Origin: Burkholderiaceae bacterium
Lineage (GTDB): Bacteria; Pseudomonadota; Gammaproteobacteria; Burkholderiales; Burkholderiaceae
Assembly (NCBI GenBank): GCA_030151165.1
Contig: JASLEM010000374.1
Coordinates: 1 to 21,712 of the forward strand
DNA: 21,712 nucleotides
Direction of reading: 5' to 3'
This document shows positions 9,554 through 17,481 of the stretch, piece by piece. The notes under the pieces are model-generated. The model was not told where the DNA came from, did not search any database, and was given only the letters and a program-made list of their open reading frames with translations. A program made the translations under genes and the position numbers. Numbering within the stretch: position 1 is the first letter of the stretch; every line of letters begins with the position of its first letter.

Positions 9554-11188
9554 ATGAACCGTTCGCCGATGTCCAGATTCCCTCAACCCGACCTCTTCCG
9601 CCGATCGACGGCCGCGCTCGCGCTCGCCGCGGCGTTCGCCGGGCTGTCGGGCTTCGCGCCGCCCGCGCACGCGGCGGACGGCACGCCGTCGGCCAACGTC
9701 GCCTGGCAGGAGGCGGGCAGCGACGCCGACATCGACAAGGCCTTCGCGGCCGCCCAGGCGCAGAACAAGCCGGTGCTGCTGTACTGGGGCGCCGTGTGGT
9801 GCCCGCCATGCAACCAGCTGAAGGCGACGCTGTTCAACCGCCAGGACTTCGCCGAGCGCTCGAAGAGCTTCGTCGCGGTGCACCTCGACGGCGACACGCC
9901 CGGCGCGCAGAAGCTCGGCGCGAAGTTCAAGGTCGTCGGCTACCCGACGCTGATCCTGTTCAGCCCCGACCGCAAGGAGCTGACGCGACTGCCCGGCGAA
10001 GCCGACGCCGCGCAGGTCATGCAGGTGCTGCAGCTGGGCCTGGCGAGCGGCCGGCCCGTGGCCGCGGTGCTGGCCGACGCACGCGCCGGCAAGCCGCTGC
10101 CCGGTTCGGACTGGCGCCTGCTCGCGTTCTACGAGTGGGACGAGGACGAGCAGGTGCTGGTGCCCGTCGACCAGCGCGCCGCGCTGCTGCGCCAGCTCGC
10201 CGCGAGCTGCCCGGCCAGCGAGACCGACGCCTGCGCGCGGCTGATGCTCAAGTCGCTCACCGACGACGCCAACAAGAAGGCCCCGCCGGTCGCGCCCGAC
10301 GCCGCCACGCGCGACCGCGTGCTGAAGCTGCTCGCCGACCCGGCGCAGAGCCGCGCGCACATGGACGTGCTGGCCAACGCGGCGCCGGACATCGTCGACG
10401 CGCTCGCGCCGAAGAAGGGCGCGGAGCGCACGCAGCTCGTCGCGGCACTGGACGCGGCGCTCGTGAGGATCGAAGCGGACACGACGCTGTCGCGCGCCGA
10501 CCGCATGACGGCGCTGTACGCGCGCGTCGACCTCGCGCGCATCGACCAGAAGAAGGACGCGCTGCATCCGACGCTGTCGCCGGTGCTCGTCAAGGAAGTG
10601 CGCGACGCCGCGGCGGCCGCGGACAAGGACATCACGAACTCGTTCGAGCGCCAGTCGGTGATCCCGGAGACGAGCCAGGTGCTCGGCAACGCCGGGCTGT
10701 GGGCGGAGTCGGACGCGTTGCTGAAGTCCAGCCTCGCGAAGAGCCACTCGCCGTACTACCTGATGAGCGAGCTGGGCTCGAACGCGCGCAAGGAAGGCCG
10801 CAACGCCGATGCGCTGCAGTGGTACCAGCAGGCGTTCGACAAGAGCGAAGGGCCGGCGACGCGCCTGCAGTGGGGCTCGTCGTACCTGAACGCGCTGGTC
10901 GACCTCGCGCCGCAGGATTCGAAGCGCATCGAGGACACCGCGCAGGCCGTGTTCGCCGAGGCCGCGGCGCAGCCCAATGCGTTCGACCAGCGCAGCGGGC
11001 GCTCGATGCAGCGCCTCGGCGCCAAGCTCGTGAAGTGGAACGCCGGCGGCGGGCACCAGGCCGCCATCGACCGGCTGAACGCGCAACTGCAGGGCGTCTG
11101 CGCGAAACTGCCGGCCGGCGAACCGCAGCGCGGCGCGTGCGAGAACGTGCTCAAGCCCGCCGACACCCCCAAGGCCGCGAAGGCCTGA
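9554..11188 (+). CDS. Periplasmic thioredoxin-like protein with long alpha-helical C-terminal region
   Basis: The 544-residue product begins with a Sec signal peptide (twin Arg at 17-18, hydrophobic 19-35, cleavage near AHA-AD at 40). A thioredoxin-fold domain follows: active site WCPPC with Cys83 and Cys86, and the cis-Pro in [10 protein letters not shown]. About 370 further residues are helical and TPR-like in character, including [20 protein letters not shown] followed by [13 protein letters not shown]. Such proteins act in thiol-disulfide exchange in the periplasm; the extension may bind a client. I chose the ATG at 9554 over the TTG at 9548 because GGAG at 9541-9544 is nine bases upstream of the ATG but only three from the TTG. 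purT follows 62 bases later, past a small hairpin. Confidence 0.88.
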   Translation: MNRSPMSRFPQPDLFRRSTAALALAAAFAGLSGFAPPAHAADGTPSANVAWQEAGSDADIDKAFAAAQAQNKPVLLYWGAVWCPPCNQLKATLFNRQDFAERSKSFVAVHLDGDTPGAQKLGAKFKVVGYPTLILFSPDRKELTRLPGEADAAQVMQVLQLGLASGRPVAAVLADARAGKPLPGSDWRLLAFYEWDEDEQVLVPVDQRAALLRQLAASCPASETDACARLMLKSLTDDANKKAPPVAPDAATRDRVLKLLADPAQSRAHMDVLANAAPDIVDALAPKKGAERTQLVAALDAALVRIEADTTLSRADRMTALYARVDLARIDQKKDALHPTLSPVLVKEVRDAAAAADKDITNSFERQSVIPETSQVLGNAGLWAESDALLKSSLAKSHSPYYLMSELGSNARKEGRNADALQWYQQAFDKSEGPATRLQWGSSYLNALVDLAPQDSKRIEDTAQAVFAEAAAQPNAFDQRSGRSMQRLGAKLVKWNAGGGHQAAIDRLNAQLQGVCAKLPAGEPQRGACENVLKPADTPKAAKA

Positions 11189-11196
11189 CGCTTACC

Positions 11197-11219
11197 GGGA
11201 CGGCGCGCGCCGTCCCTTT
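11197..11219 (+). terminator. Hairpin between the thioredoxin-like gene and purT, weak terminator
   Basis: A perfect palindrome of 20 bases, 11197-11216 (GGGACGGCGC paired with GCGCCGTCCC), is followed by TTTC. It begins 8 bases after the stop. The short T-run suggests partial termination or attenuation ahead of purT. Confidence 0.5.
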
Positions 11220-11250
11220 CATTCCCGACGACGACCCCATCGACACCGCC

Positions 11251-12471
11251 ATGACCGTGACCACCCCCAAACCCCTCGGCACGCCGCTCAGCCCGGCCGC
11301 CACCCGCGTGATGCTGCTGGGCAGCGGCGAACTCGGCAAGGAAGTGCTGATCGCGCTGCAGCGCCTGGGCGTCGAGACCATCGCCGTCGACCGCTACGAG
11401 AACGCGCCGGGCCAGCAGGTCGCGCACCACGCGCACACGATCACGATGAGCGACCCGGCGGCGTTGCGCGCGCTGATCGAGCGCGAGAAGCCCGATCTCG
11501 TCGTGCCCGAGATCGAGGCGCTCGCCACGGCCGAACTGCAGGCGCTCGAGGCCGAAGGCCGGGTGCGCGTGATCCCGACCGCGCGCGCCGCGCGCCTGAC
11601 GATGGACCGCGAAGGCATCCGCCGCCTCGCCGCGGAGACGCTGTCGCTGCCGACGAGCCCCTACGTCTTCTGCGATTCGCTCGACGAGCTGCAGGCCGCG
11701 ATCGACGGCGGGATCGGCTATCCGTGCATCGTCAAGCCGGTGATGTCCAGCTCCGGCAAGGGCCAGAGCAAGATCGACGGGCCGGCCGACGTGAAGGCCG
11801 CGTGGGACGTCGCGATGGCCGGCGGCCGCGTCAGCCACGGCCGCGTGATCGTCGAGGGCTTCATCGACTTCGACTACGAGATCACGCTGCTGACCGTGCG
11901 CGCGCTCGGCGCGAACGGCGCGGTGCAGACGCACTTCTGCGCGCCGATCGGGCATGTGCAGGTCAAGGGCGACTACGTCGAGAGCTGGCAGCCGATGGGC
12001 ATGCACCCGGCCGCGCTCGAGCGCTCGCAGCACATCGCCAAGGCGGTCACCGACGACCTCGGCGGCCAGGGGCTGTTCGGCGTCGAGCTGTTCGTCAAGG
12101 GCGAGGACGTGTGGTTCAGCGAGGTCAGCCCGCGCCCGCACGACACCGGCATGGTCACGATGATCACGCAGTGGCAGAACGAGTTCGAGCTGCACGCGCG
12201 CGCGATCCTCGGGCTGCCGGTCGACACGTCGCTCAAGAGCCCGGGCGCGAGCGCGGTGATCTACGGCGGCGTCGACGCGAAGGCCGTGCAGTTCGACGGC
12301 GTCGCCGACGCGATGCGCGTGCCGCAGACCGAGCTGCGCCTGTTCGGCAAGCCGGAGAGCTTCGTCAAGCGCCGCATGGGCGTGGCGCTGGCGCACGACG
12401 ACGACGTCGAGCGCGCGCGCACGCTGGCCAAGGAAGCGGCGGGCAAGGTGACGGCGAAAGCCGTCGGCTGA
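11251..12471 (+). CDS. purT: Formate-dependent phosphoribosylglycinamide formyltransferase
   Basis: The 406-residue product matches PurT (392 in E. coli), an ATP-grasp enzyme that makes formyl-GAR from formate, ATP and GAR in purine synthesis, as an alternative to folate-dependent PurN. Visible motifs: the N-terminal loop [12 protein letters not shown] (21-32), the GAR-site acidic stretch [10 protein letters not shown], the ATP-grasp loop [13 protein letters not shown] (161-173), [17 protein letters not shown], and the metal-binding [15 protein letters not shown]. The start is ATG 11251. The first 17 residues extend beyond E. coli PurT and look disordered. It converges on the glutathione transferase gene, with a 21-base gap that includes a small ACGGC/GCCGT hairpin at 12475-12487. 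Confidence 0.97.
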   Translation: MTVTTPKPLGTPLSPAATRVMLLGSGELGKEVLIALQRLGVETIAVDRYENAPGQQVAHHAHTITMSDPAALRALIEREKPDLVVPEIEALATAELQALEAEGRVRVIPTARAARLTMDREGIRRLAAETLSLPTSPYVFCDSLDELQAAIDGGIGYPCIVKPVMSSSGKGQSKIDGPADVKAAWDVAMAGGRVSHGRVIVEGFIDFDYEITLLTVRALGANGAVQTHFCAPIGHVQVKGDYVESWQPMGMHPAALERSQHIAKAVTDDLGGQGLFGVELFVKGEDVWFSEVSPRPHDTGMVTMITQWQNEFELHARAILGLPVDTSLKSPGASAVIYGGVDAKAVQFDGVADAMRVPQTELRLFGKPESFVKRRMGVALAHDDDVERARTLAKEAAGKVTAKAVG

Positions 12472-12492
12472 CCGACGGCGCCGCCGTTCGAG

Positions 12493-13101
12493 CTAACGCT
12501 TCTGGCCTTCGGCCTGCAGCGCCTGCCGAACCGCCGGGCGCGCCGCGACGCGCGCCTTGTAGGCCTCGAGGTTCTTCATCGCGGACGTGTCGATGCCCAT
12601 GCCTTCGGCCCAGGTCAGCATCGTGAACAGGTAGGCGTCGGCCACGCAGAAGCCGGCGCCCGTCAGGTAGTCCTTGCCTTCGAGCGCGCGGTCGACGTAC
12701 TCGAGCTTGCCCTTGATGCGCGCCGCGAAGATCTCCTTCGCCGCCTGCGGCATCTGCGGGTTGAACAGCGGCGAGAAGCCCTTGTGAAGCTCGGTGCTGA
12801 CGAAGTTGAGCCACTCCATCAGGCGATAGCGCGCCATCGTGCCGGCCGGCGGCGCGAGGCCGCTCGCGGGCGCGTGGTCGGCGATGTATTGCAGGATCGC
12901 CGGGCCTTCGCTGAGGCGCTCGCCGTTGTCGAGCTCGAGCAGCGGCACCTGGCCCTTGGCCGTGACGGCATAGAAGTCGCTGCCGTCGGGCAACGTGTGG
13001 GTCTTGAGCGACGTCTTCTCGAGCTCGAACATCATGCCGGCCTCGCGCAGCGCGATGTGCGGCGACAGCGAGCAGGCGCCGGGGCTGTAGTAGAGCTTCA
13101 T
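12493..13101 (-). CDS. gstA: Glutathione S-transferase, GstA/beta-class type
   Basis: The 202-residue product matches bacterial beta-class glutathione transferases (E. coli GstA, 201 residues). The thioredoxin-like N-terminal domain starts MKLYYSPGACSLSPHIALRE, with Cys10 at the position that forms the mixed disulfide with glutathione in this class; GQVPLLEL contains the cis-Pro and LSEGPAILQYI the gamma-glutamyl-binding Glu65-Gly66 turn. The all-helical C-terminal domain includes FCVADAYLFTMLTW. The enzyme conjugates glutathione to electrophiles in the cytoplasm. The ATG at 13101 has only a weak GAAAGAA ribosome site. It is divergent from the glutaredoxin-like gene across 128 bases that may hold both promoters; no clear promoter elements could be assigned. 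Confidence 0.95.
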   Translation of the reverse strand: MKLYYSPGACSLSPHIALREAGMMFELEKTSLKTHTLPDGSDFYAVTAKGQVPLLELDNGERLSEGPAILQYIADHAPASGLAPPAGTMARYRLMEWLNFVSTELHKGFSPLFNPQMPQAAKEIFAARIKGKLEYVDRALEGKDYLTGAGFCVADAYLFTMLTWAEGMGIDTSAMKNLEAYKARVAARPAVRQALQAEGQKR

Positions 13102-13229
13102 GGCGATTCTTTCGAAGAGAGGCGGAGCGGACAGGCGCCCATCATGCCGAAATCGGGCGTTGCGCGCATCGAGGGCGCCGCGCGGGTCTGATACGCTGAT
13201 CGCCTTGTCCAGCTGCCGGAACCGACAAC

Positions 13230-13610
13230 GTGACCAGAGTCCTGTTCGATGAAGCCCGCATCCATCCGGCCATCCGCCAGAAGATGGCCGAGCAGGGCCG
13301 GGCCGTGATCGCCGAGGTCGAGGCCGCCGTCGCCGCGCACCCGATCGTCGTCGTCGGCATGGCGCTCAATCCGTTTCCGCGCCGCGCGCGCAAGTGGCTC
13401 GATGCGAACGGCATCGCCTACACGTACATCGGCTACGGCAGCTACCTGAGCGACTGGCGCAAGCGGCTGGCGCTGAAGCTGTGGCTCGGCTGGTCGACGT
13501 TCCCGATGATCTTCATCGGCGGCGAGTTCATCGGCGGCGCGCAGGATCTCGAGCGACTCGGCGTGGACGCCGTCAAGAAGGCGGCGGCCGCGTCGTCGGT
13601 CCGGGCGTGA
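13230..13610 (+). CDS. Glutaredoxin-like protein lacking catalytic cysteines
   Basis: The 126-residue product has a thioredoxin/glutaredoxin-like C-terminal part: strand IVVVGM, a helix after NPFPRRARKWLDANG, strand AYTYIGYGSY, a TFP cis-Pro segment (90-92), and MIFIGGEFIGGAQDLERL, typical of the glutathione-binding end. At the active-site position the usual CPYC reads NPFP (47-50), and the whole protein has no cysteine, so classical thiol-disulfide chemistry is excluded. The first 35 residues form a helical extension (DEARIHPAIRQKM). It may bind glutathione or act structurally. The start is GTG 13230. It is first in a four-gene operon; its stop overlaps the next start as GTGA. Confidence 0.8.
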   Translation: MTRVLFDEARIHPAIRQKMAEQGRAVIAEVEAAVAAHPIVVVGMALNPFPRRARKWLDANGIAYTYIGYGSYLSDWRKRLALKLWLGWSTFPMIFIGGEFIGGAQDLERLGVDAVKKAAAASSVRA

Positions 13611-15262
13611 CGCGCGGACCGCGGCGCGCCGCCGGCGTCGCCCGTTCGATGCCCGCGATGGTGGCCGGGCTCGCGGCCGCCGTGCTGCTGGCGGGCGGCT
13701 CCTCGGCGGCCATGGCGGCGGATGCGGCCGCGGCGCCGCTCGCGCTGCACACCTGCCGCCTCAGCGGCCTCGAGCACGACGCGCTCTGCGGCACGCTGCG
13801 CCGTCCGCTCGACCCGGCGCACCCCGAGGGCACGACGATCGGCGTGCAGGTCGCCGTGCTGCCGGCGCTCGCGCGCCAGAAGCTGCCCGACCCGGTGTTC
13901 TTCTTCGCCGGCGGCCCCGGCCAGAGCGCGATCGGCCTCGCCGGCACGATCGAGCACCTGATGCCCCGCATCGGCGCACGGCGCGACCTCGTGCTGATCG
14001 ACCAGCGCGGCACCGGCCACAGCGCGCCCTTGCAGTGCGACTCGCTGTCGCAGGAGCAGGGCCTCGCGAACGTGTTCGACCGCGGGGCGCAGCTCGCCGA
14101 GCTCGACACCTGCCGTGCCGCGTTGCAGAAGCTGCCCTGGGGCGACCTGCGCTTCTACACGACGACGATCGCGATGGCCGACGCCGATGCCGTGCGCGCC
14201 GCGCTCGGCGCCGAGCGCGTGAACATCGTCGGCGTGAGCTACGGCACGCGTGCGGGGCTCGAGTACCTCCGGGCGTATCCGCAGCACGTGCGCCGCGTCG
14301 TCATCGACGGCGTCGCACCGCCCGACATGACGTTGCCCGAGAGCTTCGACGTCGACATCCAGGCCGCCATCGACAAGCTGATCCGCGACTGCGCGGACGA
14401 CAAGGCCTGCGCCCGCGCGCACCCGGCGTTCGGCGAGACGTGGCGGCGCCTGCTCGCGTCGCTGCCGCGCGCGGTGGACGTCGACGATCCGCTGACCGGC
14501 CGTCCGGTGCACGTGACGATGTCGCGCGACGCCCTCGACTCGCTCGTGCACCCGGCGCTCTACACGCCCGCGCTCGGAGCGATGCTGCCGCACGCGATCG
14601 AGGAAGCGGCCGCCGGGCGCTTCGGCGTGTTGATGGCGCTCGGGACGGGGCAGGGCGCGCAGTCGCCGGCGGACATCTCCACCGGCATGCACTTCTCGGT
14701 CGTCTGCTCGGAAGACGCGCCGCGCCTGCCGATGCTCGCCGCGTCCGCCGTCGAAGGTCCGCAGGAGACCTTCTACCGCAACGCCTGCGCGCACTGGCCG
14801 CGCGGCGACGTCCCGGCGGCGTTCTACACGATCCCGCGCGCCGCGGTGCCGGTGCTGCTGCTGTCCGGCGGCATCGATCCGGTGACCCCGCCGCGCCACG
14901 CGGAGCGCGTCGCACGGGCGCTCGGCCCGATGGCGCGCGAGGTCGTGATCGCCAACAACGGCCACGGCGCCAACTCGCTGCCCTGCATGCGCGACGCCGT
15001 GTTCCATTTCCTCGACGAGGCGACCGACGCCGCGGCGCAGGCCGTCGACATGACCTGTGCGGCGGAGGTGCCACGGCCGCCCGCGTTCGTGCCGCCGCTG
15101 CCGTCGCGCGCAGCCTCGGCGCCCAACGATCCCGACGGTTTCGGGGATGACCAGGCGAAGCGCCCCGCCGCGCCCGCGCCGACGCCCAAGGCCGTGTCGG
15201 CGCTCGCCGCGAACGGAGCGAACGGCATGAACGGAACAACGGCCGCGAAAGGCACGCGATGA
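13607..15262 (+). CDS. Secreted alpha/beta hydrolase, S33/TAP-like peptidase family
   Basis: From GTG 13607 the product has 551 residues: an Arg-rich start, hydrophobic stretch 17-31 and a likely cleavage after AMA (37). The alpha/beta-hydrolase core shows the oxyanion segment AGGPG (101-105), DQRGTGHS (132-139), nucleophile Ser211 in GVSYGT, Asp424 in GGIDPVTPP and His453 in NNGHGANS. The C-terminal cap segment fits the TAP-like domain of tripeptidyl aminopeptidases. Residues 487-551 are a Pro/Ala/Asn-rich tail. It probably removes short peptides or hydrolyses an ester outside the cytoplasm. ATG 13649 is an alternative start that still leaves a signal peptide; I prefer GTG 13607 for its GTGA overlap with the upstream gene. 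The stop overlaps natA by ATGA. Confidence 0.87.
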   Translation: MTRGPRRAAGVARSMPAMVAGLAAAVLLAGGSSAAMAADAAAAPLALHTCRLSGLEHDALCGTLRRPLDPAHPEGTTIGVQVAVLPALARQKLPDPVFFFAGGPGQSAIGLAGTIEHLMPRIGARRDLVLIDQRGTGHSAPLQCDSLSQEQGLANVFDRGAQLAELDTCRAALQKLPWGDLRFYTTTIAMADADAVRAALGAERVNIVGVSYGTRAGLEYLRAYPQHVRRVVIDGVAPPDMTLPESFDVDIQAAIDKLIRDCADDKACARAHPAFGETWRRLLASLPRAVDVDDPLTGRPVHVTMSRDALDSLVHPALYTPALGAMLPHAIEEAAAGRFGVLMALGTGQGAQSPADISTGMHFSVVCSEDAPRLPMLAASAVEGPQETFYRNACAHWPRGDVPAAFYTIPRAAVPVLLLSGGIDPVTPPRHAERVARALGPMAREVVIANNGHGANSLPCMRDAVFHFLDEATDAAAQAVDMTCAAEVPRPPAFVPPLPSRAASAPNDPDGFGDDQAKRPAAPAPTPKAVSALAANGANGMNGTTAAKGTR

Positions 15263-16020
15263 TCGCCATGGACGACCTGCGCAAGCGGTTCACGACCGGC
15301 AGCGGCCGCAAGGCGCGCACCGTCGTCGCCGTCGACGGCATGACGCTGCACGCGCACGACGGTGCCATCACCGGCCTGCTCGGCCCGAACGGCGCCGGCA
15401 AGACCACAAGCCTGCGCATGCTCGTCGGCCTCGTCGCGCCGGACAGCGGCTCGATCCGCGTGGACGGCCTCGACATCCGCCAGGACGCCCCCGGCGTGCG
15501 CGCGCGGCTCGGCGTGCTGTCGGACGCGCGCGGCCTCTACCCGCGGCTCACCGCGCGCGAGAACATCGTCTACCACGGGCGCCTGCACGGCGTCCCGGCC
15601 GACCAGGCCCAGGCGCAGTGCGAGCACCTCGCCACGCTGCTCGAGATGAAGGACCTGCTCGACCGCCGCACCGAAGGCTTCAGCCAGGGCGAACGGATGA
15701 AGACCGCGCTCGCACGCGCGCTCGTGCACGACCCGGCCAACATCGTGCTCGACGAGCCGACCAACGGCCTCGACGTCATCGCCACGCGCGCGCTGCGCGA
15801 GGCCCTGCGAACGCTGCGCGACGAGACCGGCAAGTGCATCGTCTTCTCCACGCACATCATGCAGGAGGTGGAGCGGCTGTGCGATCGCGTCGTCGTCGTC
15901 TCGCACGGCCGGCATGTCGCGGACGGCACCGTCGAGTCGCTCTGCGCGCAGGCGGGCTGCACCGACTTCGAGGACGCCTTCGTGCGCCTCGCGTTCGGCA
16001 CGGAAGGTGCCGCAGCATGA
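15259..16020 (+). CDS. natA: ABC transporter ATP-binding protein, NatA type
   Basis: The 253-residue product is a complete ABC ATPase: Walker A GPNGAGKTT (42-50), a signature FSQGE (141-145) where the common form is LSGGQ, Walker B NIVLDEP (161-167), and the switch His199 in STHIMQEVE. The Q-loop position reads LSDARGLYPRLTARENI without an obvious Gln. Together with the next gene it resembles the NatAB exporters, first described for sodium extrusion in Bacillus; the substrate cannot be assigned from sequence. Its start overlaps the hydrolase stop (ATGA) and its stop overlaps the permease start (ATGA), so all three are translated together. Confidence 0.93.
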   Translation: MIAMDDLRKRFTTGSGRKARTVVAVDGMTLHAHDGAITGLLGPNGAGKTTSLRMLVGLVAPDSGSIRVDGLDIRQDAPGVRARLGVLSDARGLYPRLTARENIVYHGRLHGVPADQAQAQCEHLATLLEMKDLLDRRTEGFSQGERMKTALARALVHDPANIVLDEPTNGLDVIATRALREALRTLRDETGKCIVFSTHIMQEVERLCDRVVVVSHGRHVADGTVESLCAQAGCTDFEDAFVRLAFGTEGAAA

Positions 16021-17189
16021 CGCCGTGGTACGCCATCTGGATCGTCTTCGCCAAGGAGTTGAAGGACGCGCTGCGCGATCGGCGAACGCTGCTCGCGGTG
16101 TTCATCTCGTCGATCGCCGTCGGCCCGCTGATGCTGGGCGTGCTGTCGACGCTCGCCGAGAAGAACGAGAAGCATGCCGAGGCGCGCGAGATCGTCGCCG
16201 CCGGCATGGATCACGCGCCGTCGCTGCGCAACTTCCTCGAGCGCCAGACCTACGTCGTCAAGGCGGCGCCCGCCGATTGGGAGGCACAGCTCAAGGCCAG
16301 CAAGCTCGGTGATCCGGTGGTCGTGATCCCGGACGCGTTCGAGGACGAGCTCGCACACGGCGAAGCGCCGCGCATCGAGCTCGTGTACAGCAGCGGCGAC
16401 GGGCGCGCGCAGGGCGGCGTCGCGCGCATCGAGCGCGTGCTGCAGGGCTTCGACCAGGAGCAGTCGACATTGCGCCTCATCGCGCGCGGCGTGGCACCGG
16501 CGACGCTCAACGCGACGACGGTCGACATCCACGACATCGCCGACAACGCCGCGCGCGCCGCGCAGTTCACCGGCATCGTCGCGTACTTCGTCATGATGGC
16601 CGTGGTCTACGGCGCGATCAACGCGGCGCTCGATTCGACCGCGGGCGAGCGCGAGCGCGGGTCGCTCGAGCCGCTGCTCGCGACGCCCGCCTCGCGCGGG
16701 GCGCTGGTCGTCGGGAAATGGATGGCCGTCTTCAGCGTCGGGCTGCTCATCACCGTGTTGTCGTGCGCCAGCTTCATCCCGGCGCAAAAGCTCCTGCGCA
16801 GCGAGTCGCTCGCCGCGTTGTTCCGCTTCGGGTGGCCCGAGGTCGCGTGGTTCGTCGGGCTGCTCGCGCCGTTCGCCGCGGCGGTGTCCGCGCTGCTGAT
16901 GGCCGTGGCGATCCGCTGCAAGTCCGTCAAGGAGGCGCAGGCCAGCAGCATCGTCGTCACGCTGTTCGTGTCGCTGGTGCCGATGTACACGCTGTTCAAC
17001 CAGGAAGGCGAGGCCGGCTGGAACCTGTGGGTGCCGTCGGTCGCGCAATCGACGCTCATGGGTCGAGTGCTCAAGGGCACGCCCATCGGCTGGCTCGACG
17101 TCGCGCCGAGTGTGCTCGTATGCGGTGTCGTGACGGTCGTCGCGCTGGCGCTGGTCAGCCGCCAACTGACTCGCCGCGCAGCGCAATAA
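16017..17189 (+). CDS. natB: ABC-2 type transporter permease, NatB type
   Basis: The 390-residue product is the membrane partner of the preceding ATPase. One segment lies near residues 24-47, then a large extracytoplasmic loop (about 48-186), then five segments near 189-209, 238-257, 279-300, 313-333 and 367-381. The cytoplasmic motif ERERGSLEPLLATPASRGAL, just after the second segment, is characteristic of NatB/ABC-2 permeases. The pair should form an exporter with two copies of each subunit. It is the last gene of the operon; a hairpin without a T-tract follows at 17194. The four-gene context suggests that the secreted hydrolase acts on, or protects against, whatever is exported, but this is inference. 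Confidence 0.92.
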   Translation: MTPWYAIWIVFAKELKDALRDRRTLLAVFISSIAVGPLMLGVLSTLAEKNEKHAEAREIVAAGMDHAPSLRNFLERQTYVVKAAPADWEAQLKASKLGDPVVVIPDAFEDELAHGEAPRIELVYSSGDGRAQGGVARIERVLQGFDQEQSTLRLIARGVAPATLNATTVDIHDIADNAARAAQFTGIVAYFVMMAVVYGAINAALDSTAGERERGSLEPLLATPASRGALVVGKWMAVFSVGLLITVLSCASFIPAQKLLRSESLAALFRFGWPEVAWFVGLLAPFAAAVSALLMAVAIRCKSVKEAQASSIVVTLFVSLVPMYTLFNQEGEAGWNLWVPSVAQSTLMGRVLKGTPIGWLDVAPSVLVCGVVTVVALALVSRQLTRRAAQ

Positions 17190-17193
17190 GGCT

Positions 17194-17218
17194 CGTCGCC
17201 GATGGTTCTTCGGCGACG
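17194..17218 (+). terminator. Hairpin after natB, possible transcription end
   Basis: Arms CGTCGCCGA (17194-17202) and TCGGCGACG (17210-17218) pair perfectly around seven bases, 4 bases after the stop. No T-run follows, so it could be a stability hairpin or a Rho-assisted end rather than a classical terminator. Confidence 0.4.
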
Positions 17219-17226
17219 CCTCGGCT

Positions 17227-17240
17227 CGACAACGTTGTCG
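17227..17240. promoter_or_regulatory. Perfect 14-base palindrome upstream of the luxR array
   Basis: CGACAACGTTGTCG reads identically on both strands. It lies between the natB hairpin and the first luxR, about 155 bases upstream of the leader ORF. It could be an operator for a dimeric regulator. It does not fit the usual lux-box spacing. Confidence 0.3.
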
Positions 17241-17350
17241 TCGATCGAGCGCCGAACCACGCGTTGAATCGGACATTCACGCACTGTTACACCGCATAGC
17301 AGAACTCCCATAGTGGCGCGCTGCGCGCGATGGGAACATTCCCTTTCGCT

Positions 17351-17370
17351 GTTCTGGCTCGAACCAGTAC
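17351..17370. promoter_or_regulatory. 20-base imperfect palindrome just upstream of the luxR leader ORF
   Basis: In GTTCTGGCTCGAACCAGTAC eight of ten base pairs are symmetric, the length of a lux-box. It ends just before the AAGGGGAG ribosome site at 17373-17380, so protein bound here would sit at or below the promoter and would more likely repress than activate. Nearby, GGGAA-CA-TTCCC (17332-17343) and a bulged hairpin (17307-17334) add structure. Confidence 0.35.
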
Positions 17371-17382
17371 CGAAGGGGAGAA

Positions 17383-17481
17383 ATGAAAACAATCGATGGG
17401 GGCCGCCGCGTCACGCGCGGCGGGATGCTGGCGTGCGTCCGCGACGAAGCCGGGAATCATTCATCCCGGAGCGCACGATGA
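17383..17481 (+). CDS. 32-residue leader ORF overlapping the first luxR
   Basis: An ATG at 17383, preceded by AAGGGGAGAA, opens a frame of 32 codons (MKTIDGGRRVTRGG...SSRSAR) whose TGA overlaps the ATG of the first luxR as ATGA. The peptide has nine basic and three acidic residues, one Cys and no hydrophobic segment. It matches no family I know. Its ribosome site is stronger than that of luxR1, so ribosomes finishing here probably feed luxR1 by translational coupling. It may be a regulatory leader or a real small protein. Its conservation is unknown. Confidence 0.5.
   Translation: MKTIDGGRRVTRGGMLACVRDEAGNHSSRSAR

Noticed and set aside
17284..17299. CTGTTACACCGCATAG as a lux box upstream of copy 1
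   Set aside because: Only seven of the nine bases shared by the other two boxes fit, the right arm is ATAG instead of ACAG, and no -10 lies at the class II distance. It is too weak to list.
17313..17477. In-frame N-terminal extension of luxR copy 1 from GTG 17313
   Set aside because: It would run through hairpins and the leader ORF ribosome site; copies 2-4 all begin at the equivalent of ATG 17478.
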